Source of the DNA: Nemertoderma westbladi
Lineage: Eukaryota > Xenacoelomorpha > Nemertodermatida > Nemertodermatidae
Length of the DNA stretch: 26,669 nucleotides
Assembly: GCA_032718475.1 (NCBI GenBank)
Contig: JAUCBJ010001070.1
Span: 1-26,669, forward strand
Reading direction: 5' to 3'
Shown here: positions 18,655 through 26,669 of the stretch, one piece after another
How the letters are laid out: each line of letters starts with the position of its first letter
Position numbering within the stretch: the stretch's first letter is position 1
Notes under the pieces: generated by a model
The model's database searches: none
Told to the model about the DNA's origin: nothing
What the model saw: only the letters and a program-made list of their open reading frames with translations
Position numbers and translations under genes: made by a program

Positions 18655-19140
18655 ACCATTATGACGGCATTCAAATATAATGTGTAGGTTTAAACCCACA
18701 TCTAGGTAGATGTTGAACGGGGTTCTTGCCTCCTGATAAATCCACCATCTCCACTGTTACATCTTCTTTCGTTATGGAATCTGAACTTACATTTTTGTTG
18801 TATATTTTCTATCATTGTGGAATTTATTGATATAATTTTACCGACATAAATTCCTCATAAACTATAAATTGTACTTTTTTTGAACATTCAGTAAATACAA
18901 CAGACTTTATTTACCGAGCGCAGTAGGTTATACATGTATCCGTTTTCTACCGGTCTGTCTGTCGGTAAATTTTCGAAGGCTAATAAGTCAGTCAATATTT
19001 GATTAAATTAAACCAAACTTGGTACTTACCGGTATTTGCGAGGGGGGCTCAGTTATCCAGTCTCCCTCTAGAGGGCGATAACGGTTTTTTCCTTCCACGT
19101 GGGATAATGAATGGGAGCGGTTGAATAAGTTGAAGCGAAC
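18655..19140. other. Stretch between the nest and the satellite
   Basis: No gene seen. It continues the pre-insertion flank of the SLX9-like gene. A CTGTCTGTCGG word followed by AAACCAAACTTGGTAC (near 18955-19025) is reminiscent of anonymous dispersed repeats, and a palindromic CCCTCTAGAGGG lies near 19065-19076. Confidence 0.5.
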
Positions 19141-22100
19141 GAGATGGATCCACACTGCTGCACAGTCGAGATGGATCCACACTGCTGCACAGTCGAGATG
19201 GGTCCACACTGCTGCACACACAGTCGCGATGGGTCCACACTGCTGCACACACAGCCTAGATGGGTCCACACTGCTGCACAGTCGAGATGGATCCACACTG
19301 CTGCACAGTCGAAATTGGTCCACACTGCTGCACAGTTAGATGGGTCCACACTGCTGCACACACAGTCGAGATGGGTCCATACTGCTGCACACACAGTCGA
19401 GATGGGTCCACACTGCTGCACAGTCGAGATGGGTCCACACTGCTACACAGTCTAGATGGGTCCACACTGCTGCACAGTCGAGATGGGTCCACACTGCTGC
19501 ACAGTCGAGATGGACCCACACTGCTATACAGTTGAGATAGATCCACACTGCTGCACAGTCGAGATGTATCCACCCTGCTGCGCAGTCGAGATGGGTCCAC
19601 ACTGCTACACAGTCGAGATGGATCCACACTGCTGCACAGTTGAGATGGATCCACACTGCTGCACAGTCGAGATGGATCCATACTGCTGCACAGTCTAGAT
19701 GGATCCACACTGCTGCACAGTCGAGATGGATCCACACTGCTGCACAGTCGAGATGGATCCACACTGCTGCACAGTGGACATGGATCAAAACTGCTCCACA
19801 GTCGAGATGGATCCACACTGCTACACAGTAGAGATGGATCCACACTGCTGCACGGTCGAGATGGATCTACACTGCTGCACAGTCGAGATGGATCCACACT
19901 GCTGCACAGTCGAGAGGGATCCACACTGCTATACAGTCGAGATAGATCCACACTGCTGCACAGTCGAGATGGATCCACACTGCTGCACTTTCGAGATGGA
20001 TCCACACTGCTCAACAGTCGAGAGGGATCCACACTGCTGCACAGTCGAGATGGATCCACACTGCTGCACTGTCGAGATGGATCCACACTGCTGTACAGTC
20101 GATATGGATCCACACTGATGCACAGTCGAGATGGATCCACAATGCTGCACAGACGAGATGGATCAACACTGCTGAACTTTCGAGATGGATCCACACTAAT
20201 GCACAGTCGAGAGGGATCCACACTGCTGCACAGTCGAGATGGATCCACACTGCTGCACAATCGAGATGGATCCACACTGCTGCACATTCGAGATGGATCC
20301 ACACTGCTGCACAGTCGAGAGGGATCCACACTGCTGCACAGTCAAGAGGGATCCACACTGCTGCACAGTCGAGATGGGTCCACACTGCTGCACAGTCGAG
20401 ATGGATCCACACTGCTATACAGTTGAGATAGATCCACACTGCTGCACAGACGAGATGGATCCACACTGCTGCACAGTCGAGAAGGATCCACACTGCTGCA
20501 CAGTCGAGATGGATCCACACTGCTGCACAGTCGAGACGTATTCACACTGCTGCACAGTCTGGGTGGGTCCACACTGCTGCACAGTCGATATGTATCCACC
20601 CGGCTGCACAGTCGAGATGGGTCCACACTGCTACACAGTCGAGATGGATCCACACTGCTGCACAGTTGAGATGGATCCATACTGCTACACAGTCGATGGA
20701 TCCACACTGCTGCACAGTCGAGATGGATTCACACTGCTGCACAGTTGAGATGGGTCCACACTGCTGCACAGTCGAGATGGGTCCTCACTGCTGCACAATC
20801 GAGATGGGTCCATACTGCTGCACAGTCGAGATGGGTCCACACTGCTACACAGTCGAGATGGGTCCACACCGCTGCACAGTCGAGATGGGTCCACACCGCT
20901 GCACAGTCGTGATGGATCCACACTCCTATACAGTCGAGATAGATCCACACTGATGCACAGTCGAGATGGATCCACACTGCTGCACAGTCGAGATGGATCC
21001 ACACTGCTGCACAGTCGAGATGGATCCACACTGCTGCACAGTCTGGATGGGTCCACACTGCTGCACGGTCGGGATGGGTCCACACTGCTGCACAGTCGAG
21101 ATGGATCCACACTGCTGCACAGTCGAGATGGGTCCACACTGCTGCACAGTCGAGATGGATCCACACTGCTATACAGTTGAGATAGATCCACACTGCTGCA
21201 CAGACGAGATGGATCCACACTGCTGCACAGTCGAGATGGATCCACACTGCTGCACAGTCGAGATGGAGATCCTCACTGCCGCACAGTCGAGAAGGGTCCA
21301 CACTGCTGCACAGTCGAGATGTATCCACCCTGCTGCGCAGTCGAGATGGGTCCACACTGCTACACAGTCGAGATGGATCCACACTGCTGCACAGTTGAGA
21401 TGGATCCACACTGCTGCACAGTCGAGATGGATCCATACTACTGCACAGTCGAGATGGATCCACACTGCTGCACTAGTCGAGATGGATCCACACTGCTGCA
21501 CAGTCGAGATGGATCCACACTGCTGCACAGTCGACATGGATCAAAACTGCTCCACAGTCGAGATGGATCCACACTGCTGCACAGTAGAGATGGATCCACA
21601 CTGCTGCACGGTCGAGATGGATCTACACTGCTGCACAGTCGAGATTGATCCACACTGCTGCACAGTCGAGAGGGATCCACACTGCTATGCAGTCGAGATA
21701 GATCCACACTGCTGCACAGTCGAGATGGATCCACACCGCTGCACTTTCGAGATGGATCCACACTGCTCAACAGTCGAGAGGGATCCACACTGCTGCACAG
21801 TCGAGATGGATCCACACTGCTGCACTGTCGAGATGGATCCACACTGCTGTACAGTCGATATGGATCCACACTGCTGCACAGTCGAGATGGATCCACAATG
21901 CTGCACAGACGAGATGGATCCACACTGCTGCAAAGTCAAGAAGGGTCCACACTGCTGCACAGTCGAGATGGATCCACACTGCTGCACAGTCGAGATGGAT
22001 CAACACTGCTGAACTTTCGAGATGGATCCACACTACTGCACAGTCGAGAGGGATCCACACTGCTGCACAGTCGAGATGGATCCACACTGCTGCACAATCG

Positions 22101-22859
22101 AGATGGATCCACACTGCTGCACATTCGAGATGGATCCACACTGCTGCACAGTCGAGAGGGATCCACACTGCTGCACTGTCGAGATGGATCCACACTGCTG
22201 CACAGTGGAGATTGATCCACACTGCTGCACAGTCGAGATGGATCCACACTGCTGCACAGTCGAGATGGATCCATACTGCTGCACAGTCGAGATGGATCCA
22301 CAACGCTGCACAGACGAGATGGATCCACACTGCTGCAAAGTCAAGAAGGATCCACACTGCTGCACAGTCGAGATGGATCCACACTGCTGCACAGTCGAGA
22401 TGGATCAACACTGCTGCACTTTCGAGATGGATCCACACTACTGCACAGTCAAGAGGGATCCACACTGCTGCACAGTCGATATGGATCCACACTGCTGCAC
22501 AATCGAGATGGATCCACACTGCTGCACAGTCGAGATGGATCCACACTGCTGCACAGTCGAGAGGGATCCACACTGCTGCACAGTCGAGATGGATCAACAC
22601 TGCTGCACTTTCGAGATGGATCCATACTGCTGCACAGTCGAGATGGATCCACACTGCTGCACAGTCGAGAGGGATCCACACTGCTGTACAGTCGAGATGG
22701 GTCCACACTGCTGCACAGTCGAGATGAGTCCACGCTGCTGCACAGTCGAGATGGATCCACACTGCTATACAGTCGAGATGGATCCACACTGCTGCACAGT
22801 CGAGATGGATCCACACTGCTGCACAGTCGAGATGGATCCACACTGCTGGACAGTCGAGA
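19141..22859. repeat. 27-bp satellite array, about 138 monomers, with higher-order structure
   Basis: The monomer is close to GTCGAGATGGATCC plus ACACTGCTGCACA (27 bp), with a GGATCC (BamHI) site in most units and a GGGTCC variant in others. Marked variant monomers recur at fixed offsets: the GATGTATCCACCC type at 19561 and 21316 (1,755 bp, 65 units), a relative at 20587 (38 units from the first), and the CACAGACGAG block near 21895 and 22300 (405 bp, 15 units). Since 27 is divisible by 3, long open frames exist on both strands, with 9-residue repeats such as MDPHCCTVE on plus and SRLCSSVDP on minus. These follow from the period and I do not annotate them as genes. Confidence 0.97.
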
Positions 22860-23058
22860 AATGTCGACAATCCTGAACGGCGGCATATGGAGGGATTATC
22901 GGCAAATAATCATTCCTTCTATGGAGGGAGGGGGATGACTCTTTATTTTAATTAAATATTTCCCATTTTCGAATTACAGTTATCTTCTCTGACTCTCGGA
23001 ATTTATAACGCCTCGCAGCTCGCACTGTTATCTTAAAGTATTACATTATAAGTCTTGA
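22860..23058. other. Stretch between the satellite and the second LINE
   Basis: No recognisable gene or repeat. Confidence 0.5.
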
Positions 23059-23071
23059 AGTAAATATTTAT
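23059..23071. repeat. Target-site duplication (left) of the plus-strand LINE
   Basis: AGTAAATATTTAT, repeated at 24042-24054. The first two bases may belong to the tail repeat, so the duplication is 11-13 bp. Confidence 0.8.
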
Positions 23072-24043
23072 TAATATAATAATTGTGGCTGGCATTGAAT
23101 TATTATATTGTGACACAGAAGCGCAGGTACTCTCACTAGATGGTGAAGCTGAGTTTTCTCAATCCTGGTCAATCCATAACTATTTGTAATTGTACTGGAT
23201 TACGCAATGAGGACGGCCACAAAGGGTGAAGATCTGGGATTCACACTACAAGAATGCAGAAGTAGTAGATATCCGGCAACTACAGTCACAGACACCGACT
23301 TTGCGGATGTCATCGCCCTGCTCTCAATACGCTAGCAGATGCACAGCTTCTACTAAATAAAGTGGAGAGGGCTGCTAAGGAGGTTGGATTGCATGTGCTA
23401 CCAAGACCGAATTTATGACTTTGAATGTTAATGGAAACTTGACAACAATTGATAATAATCAACTAAGGAAGGTTGACGACTTCCAGTACCTTGGGTCATG
23501 GTACCAGTAGTAAAAAATACATAAGTTAGGACAGCAAAGGCATGGGTAGCTCTATCAAAAATGGATACCATCTGGAAATCAGATCTCTCCAGGCACCTGA
23601 AGATTAAGTTCTCTCGTGCCACAGTGGAAAGTGTACTTTTATACGGGGGTGAGACCTGGACACTGACGATATCACTTGAACACCGAATTGATGGTTTCTA
23701 CACAAGACTACTAAGGGCAGCCCTAAATATCAGCTGGAGACAACACATAACAAACGCCGAGCTTTATGGTACAATACCACCTGTATCAACCACCCTCCGT
23801 GAACGCAGATTAAGATTCAGTGGGCACTGCTGGCGAAGTAAAGACGAGGTCATACCAGATCTACTTTTCTGACAACCAACACATGGAAAGCGTAGTCGTG
23901 GACGACCGGCCATAACATATATAGATCATCTTGAAAGGGATACTGAACTTGGGAGAAACGAAATTGCGACAACTATGGAGAATCGGGAAGCCTGGAAGGA
24001 TCTCATTTCCACTGTCCGAGTTCGCTCAACCTAGTAGTAGTAG
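23072..24043 (+). pseudogene. 5'-truncated LINE: reverse transcriptase C-terminal half with TAG-repeat tail
   Basis: LINE reverse transcriptase sequence appears in several frames: VLSLDGEAEF (about 23130), LFVIVLDYAMR (about 23165-23197), the catalytic-site block DTDFADVIALLS (about 23290-23323), LADAQLLLNKVERAAKEVGLH, then KTEFMTLN. A longer frame runs from about 23521 to 23872 with KSDLSRHLKIKFSRATVES, YGGETWTLT, SWRQHITNAELYG and RLRFSGHCWRSKDEV. After a TGA at 23870-23872 it continues with HGKRSRGRPAITYIDHLERD and a stop in the (TAG)4 tail (24032-24043). The second catalytic Asp of the FADD motif is Val (23309-23311), so this copy cannot encode active enzyme. A deletion near 23145-23165 removes part of motif B. 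It belongs to the same broad LINE group as the copy at 12039-18643. Confidence 0.9.
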
Positions 24044-24054
24044 TAAATATTTAT
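24042..24054. repeat. Target-site duplication (right) of the plus-strand LINE
   Basis: AGTAAATATTTAT, matching 23059-23071, directly after the TAG tail. Confidence 0.8.
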
Positions 24055-24143
24055 AACGTAACCAGGCGCTCAGATTCGAAACTGGTTTAGAGTTGATATC
24101 CTGAAAAAAATAGTTAGCGGCTTATGGCCTGTAAAAATATTAG

Positions 24144-24623
24144 TTTCGGTGTGGTTTAACTTCGGTTCCTTCACGGCGTCTTGACGCCGTCTTTAATGGA
24201 AATGCTGTATTGGATCGGATACGAAATAGGCAGGGAATAGCTAAAGGTTCAAAACGAATCCGAGATCAGGATGTTAATATGAAAGGTAATACATGTGCTA
24301 AGAAATCTTGCTCGAGGTTGGAGCTTGGTTGGCTTCACTACCGATCTGAGGATCGAGGTATTGTTCAAGTGCAGCAGAAGTCCGGAGGTGGAATAGGCCA
24401 TCTGACTGAAGATAAGAAAACGACATTGCGAGAAATTTTAGATAAGGGGGTATCTCTATTTTTCGTTGGGGGGGGGGGGGGGGGGTCGTCTTGGTGTGCT
24501 TTATCGGACATGGGTGTTGATATCCGAGATTTTAAAGGGTCGGTTTTTACTAACCTTTCTGTTAGTATTGGAGAATTTTATGAAGAAACAAAGCTGCGTA
24601 TACTTCGATTATATTTGTTCTAA
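24144..24623 (+). CDS. Open frame with a domain of an uncharacterised animal protein family (exon or element fragment)
   Basis: Open from 24144 to TAA 24621-24623; no ATG begins it, so it may start at a splice site. From about 24312 it reads RLELGWLHY, then VQVQQKSGGGIGHLT, LREILDKGVSLFF, DIRDFKGSVF and ETKLRILRLYLF. I recognise this order (ELGW-H, QVR...GGGTR, LFFP, DF, TKL..LRLYL) from uncharacterised proteins of cnidarians, lancelets and fish whose function is unknown to me. An 18-base G run (24468-24485) encodes six glycines where the family usually has a short polar segment. Its length keeps the frame. It could be a host exon or part of a mobile element. Confidence 0.5.
   Translation, partial: FRCGLTSVPSRRLDAVFNGNAVLDRIRNRQGIAKGSKRIRDQDVNMKGNTCAKKSCSRLELGWLHYRSEDRGIVQVQQKSGGGIGHLTEDKKTTLREILDKGVSLFFVGGGGGGSSWCALSDMGVDIRDFKGSVFTNLSVSIGEFYEETKLRILRLYLF
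24468..24485. repeat. Poly-G tract (18 G) inside an open frame
   Basis: Eighteen G, encoding six Gly in the frame that is conserved on both sides. A length change not divisible by three would break that frame. Confidence 0.9.
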
Positions 24624-24798
24624 ATAAACGTTTTAGTTGCCGCTCACCAATGTTTATCCCATGATCATTGGCGAGTACAGACGAAATATCTTTATAAGGC
24701 ATGCTAAGGTCAAAATAAATTTTGAGAAGCGGCATTAACTCGGGCCACATAATGTCAAAATGTGCTGGGCATGCAATAGTTCGTGCTGCTAAGTTGAA
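24619..24798 (-). CDS. Helix-turn-helix-like fragment resembling the N-terminus of animal integrase-core proteins
   Basis: Open on the minus strand from 24798; similarity ends near 24619, where it meets the stop of the plus-strand frame. It reads PELMPLLKIYFDLSMPYKDI, then VLANDHGINIGERQLKRLF, the pattern (YF..G....EI...L...HGI..S.R.LKR.L) that precedes the integrase catalytic core in a widespread uncharacterised metazoan family. No catalytic core follows. A possible acceptor lies at its upstream edge (CTTAGCAG). It is either an exon or a decayed transposase fragment. Confidence 0.35.
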
Positions 24799-24998
24799 TT
24801 ACTGCGAATTCAATTAAGTGGCAAACTTCGAACTGTTGTCATACACGAAATATACAGGAACAGAACAGAAACGTAAGAACCACTGAGATACAATTTTAAT
24901 ATATATTCCCTCCAATTTAGTTCTCCTATTTAACTACAACCAATCAAACAACTCCAAATTTGTAATATTAACGTAAATGGTCGTTAGAGCTATCATCA

Positions 24999-25182
24999 GG
25001 GCTCGTGTTACTAACATGGGGGCTCGTGTTAGCTAACACGGGGGCTCGTGTTAGCTAACACGGGGGCTCGTGTTAATAACATGAGGGCTCGTGTTAATAA
25101 CATGGGGGCTCGTGTTAATAACATGGGGGCTCGTGTTAATAACACGAGGGCTCGTGTTAGCTAACATGAGGGCTCGTGTTAG
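24999..25182. repeat. Palindromic minisatellite, nine copies of a 20-22-bp unit
   Basis: Each unit carries GGCTCGTGTTA followed by a near-complement (TAACACG or TAACATG). Two units contain the perfect 16-bp palindrome CGTGTTAGCTAACACG (25025-25040 and 25047-25062). The array can form a row of hairpins in single-stranded DNA or RNA. Confidence 0.95.
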
Positions 25183-25339
25183 AAAAATATTTTTTTCATG
25201 TCCCTTCCCTCGCACCGTAAATAACGGCACTCCAGTGTCTGTATCAATATATATATGAGTCATAAAAGTAATAATTATATACAACTAAAGAATAACGTTA
25301 TATTATTCGAATTCTAATTGCACAGACGACATATTTAAA

Positions 25340-25557
25340 TCAGCTTTTTCCGCCCCCGAATGACTTTGAAGGTTTTAAGAAGTTTTTATTCTTCGATCTT
25401 AAGTTCTTAAAGTAAATCCTGACAGTTTCAACAGGGAGGTTAACCTGATTGGCCAGAGACATCCTCTCGGTTGGCGATAGGTAATGGGTTTTCGTCATAA
25501 AATACTGAGTTAATACGGATTTAGCGTGTTCCGAAAATGTTGTGCGATGTCTTCGTT
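25340..25557 (-). CDS. Terminal exon encoding an atypical K50 homeodomain (partial gene)
   Basis: Homeodomain proteins bind DNA as nuclear transcription factors. On the minus strand a T-rich tract and CTGCAG end the intron, and the exon opens at 25557 with RRHRTTFSEHAKSVLTQYF (N-terminal arm and helix 1: Arg5, Phe8, Leu16, Phe20 present). Then follow YLSPTERMSLANQVNLP (helix 2) and VETVRIYFKNLRSKNK (helix 3). DNA-contact residues Arg5, Lys50, Asn51 and Arg53 are kept; Lys50 is typical of bicoid, Otx and Six-like proteins. Unusual points: position 48, almost always Trp, is Tyr; position 52 is Leu; and one extra residue lies between helices 1 and 2. A short basic, glycine-ending tail follows to TGA at 25340-25342. 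Upstream exons are not in the window. The intact frame and good acceptor favour a real gene over a relic. Confidence 0.75.
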
Positions 25558-25590
25558 CTGCAGGAAAAAAAATAAATATATTAATAATTT
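25558..25590 (-). other. Probable splice acceptor of the homeobox exon
   Basis: On the minus strand a run of T ends TTTTTTTTCCTGCAG, immediately before the homeodomain arm codons. No transcript evidence. Confidence 0.7.
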
Positions 25591-25727
25591 TTTGCTTGAA
25601 TGACATATAAAAGCATTATCGCATTATTTAAATAAATTATAAAGATAATAAAATTGTATTTCTCGATTGGTTGAGAAGGATTCAATATTGTATAACACTA
25701 GCAAACCTAGCTACCTTGCTAGTCTAC

Positions 25728-25758
25728 AGTAGTATCTATTAATACTGTAGATACTACT
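25728..25758. other. Perfect 11-bp hairpin in the presumed homeobox intron
   Basis: AGTAGTATCTA (25728-25738) pairs with TAGATACTACT (25748-25758) around a 9-base loop. It is too short for a microRNA precursor as seen; function unknown. Confidence 0.7.
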
Positions 25759-25930
25759 TAGATGCTCACAAATTGAGTTTGGATTGTCAAGCTGCCGTTG
25801 ATGACGATGTGTTTCACCAACATTAATTAATTTTCAGTCTCTCAGAAGCAAAGACACTAATCAAATTGCAATAAATACCGAAAAACTACTAAAAGTACCG
25901 AAAATATTCACTGCATGTTGGTGAAAATTA

Positions 25931-26263
25931 CTTTATACAAAGCCCAGGACCACGCTGAATCCAACGGCTTTATACAGAGCCCAGGACCACGCTGAATCCA
26001 ACGGCTTTATACAGAGCCCAGGACCACGCTGAATCCAACGGCTTTATACAGAGCCCAGGACCACGCTGAATCCAACGGCTTTATACAGAGCCCAGGACCA
26101 CGCTGAATCCAACGGCTTTATACAGAGCCCAGGACCACGCTGAATCCAACGGCTTTATACAGAGCCCAGGACCACGCTGAATCCAACGGCTTTATACAGA
26201 GCCCAGGACCACGCTGAATCCAACGGCTTTATACAGAGCCCAGGACCACGCTGAATCCAACGG
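25931..26263. repeat. Nine head-to-tail copies of a 37-bp repeat
   Basis: Unit starts are exactly 37 bp apart from 25931 to 26227. The unit begins CTTTATACAGAGCCCAGGAC and ends AATCCAACGG; only the first copy differs (ACAAAG for ACAGAG). There is no spacer between units, so it is a tandem array. Its near-identity implies recent expansion. Confidence 0.97.
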
Positions 26264-26669
26264 TATTTTCCCCATATCGCGAGAGCCAGTAGTTTAGATA
26301 TAGATAGAGGAGCAAACAAACATAAAAACATATCCAATTTGAACGCGCGCGTGGGAGACAACAACCAATATTTTATATGTTGAAATAAATTATAAAAAAG
26401 GCCATATTTCAAGCGCTCAAATATAATTCAAATATTATAGGGGGCCTATATGATCTCAATGCGTCTATTCTGCATTTCCAAAAGATTTTTTTTTTTGTAA
26501 ATGTTCTGGCGAAATTCCATCATACCATACAATCTAACAATGACCTGTCGCATAGTGTCAAAAGTGTAGGCTATATAGAAAATCAATCCTGATAATATTT
26601 ATTATACCTGCGTTCAAGGTAATTAATAAAAATTTAAATAGAATTTAAGAACAATATGAAAAGTAAGTA
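26264..26669. other. Right edge without recognisable feature
   Basis: AT-rich DNA with no convincing coding frame; the minus-strand frame at 26155-26412 is mostly the 37-bp array. Confidence 0.5.

Noticed and set aside
19141-22859. Long cysteine-rich repeat proteins on either strand
   Set aside because: They arise because the satellite period (27) is divisible by three and stop-free. Both strands and several frames are open equally, with no start, splice or domain signal.
25728-25758. microRNA precursor
   Set aside because: The stem is only 11 bp; a precursor needs about 22 paired bases and no extended pairing is seen.
25931-26263. Regular repeats resembling a CRISPR array
   Set aside because: The 37-bp units are head to tail with no spacers, no cas genes are present, and the setting is animal DNA. 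The same holds for the 54-bp array at 6326-6541.

Overview
This window looks like nuclear DNA of a multicellular animal, probably a marine invertebrate. It is AT-rich and gene-poor, it carries exon fragments with splice acceptors, a homeobox exon, and an exon resembling the ribosome-biogenesis factor SLX9/FAM207A, and it is dominated by metazoan mobile elements and tandem repeats. I cannot name the phylum from sequence alone.

Layout, left to right. At 541-3163 (+) is a decayed non-LTR retrotransposon with a reverse transcriptase, a zinc knuckle and a putative restriction-like endonuclease, preceded by a strong hairpin at 447-497. At 3913-5604 is a non-autonomous Tc1/mariner-like element (TA duplication, about 42-bp inverted ends starting CAGT) that holds a 21-bp minisatellite. 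At 6326-6541 are four identical copies of a 54-bp repeat. At 7076-11379 is a TTAA-flanked element with short G-rich inverted ends, apparently invaded by a second element (7649-11282, TA flanks). Just beyond it, at 11573-11880 (+), is the last coding exon of an SLX9-like gene.

Region 12028-18654 is a three-layer nest, each layer with its own target-site duplication: a 5'-truncated LINE (minus strand, 11-bp duplication) was split by an inverted-repeat element (11-12-bp duplication), whose loop was then hit by a 5.1-kb Ty3/Gypsy retrotransposon (minus strand, GATTA duplication). The Gypsy LTRs (215 bp each) are identical, so the insertion is very young, yet its reverse transcriptase is broken by two closely spaced frame changes and its gag frame has no ATG at the expected start.

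Region 19141-22859 is a 27-bp satellite (about 138 units, mostly with a BamHI site) with a higher-order period of 65 monomers. A second 5'-truncated LINE with clear duplications lies at 23072-24043 (+). Next come two tail-to-tail open frames that resemble parts of uncharacterised animal protein families (24144-24623 + and 24619-24798 -), a palindromic minisatellite (24999-25182), the terminal exon of an unusual K50-type homeobox gene (25340-25557, minus), and nine copies of a 37-bp repeat (25931-26263).

I found no tRNA, rRNA or CRISPR array. The host content is two partial genes; nearly everything else is mobile or tandem-repeat DNA. The strongest results are the nested insertion history, the young but broken Gypsy copy, the higher-order satellite and the atypical homeodomain.
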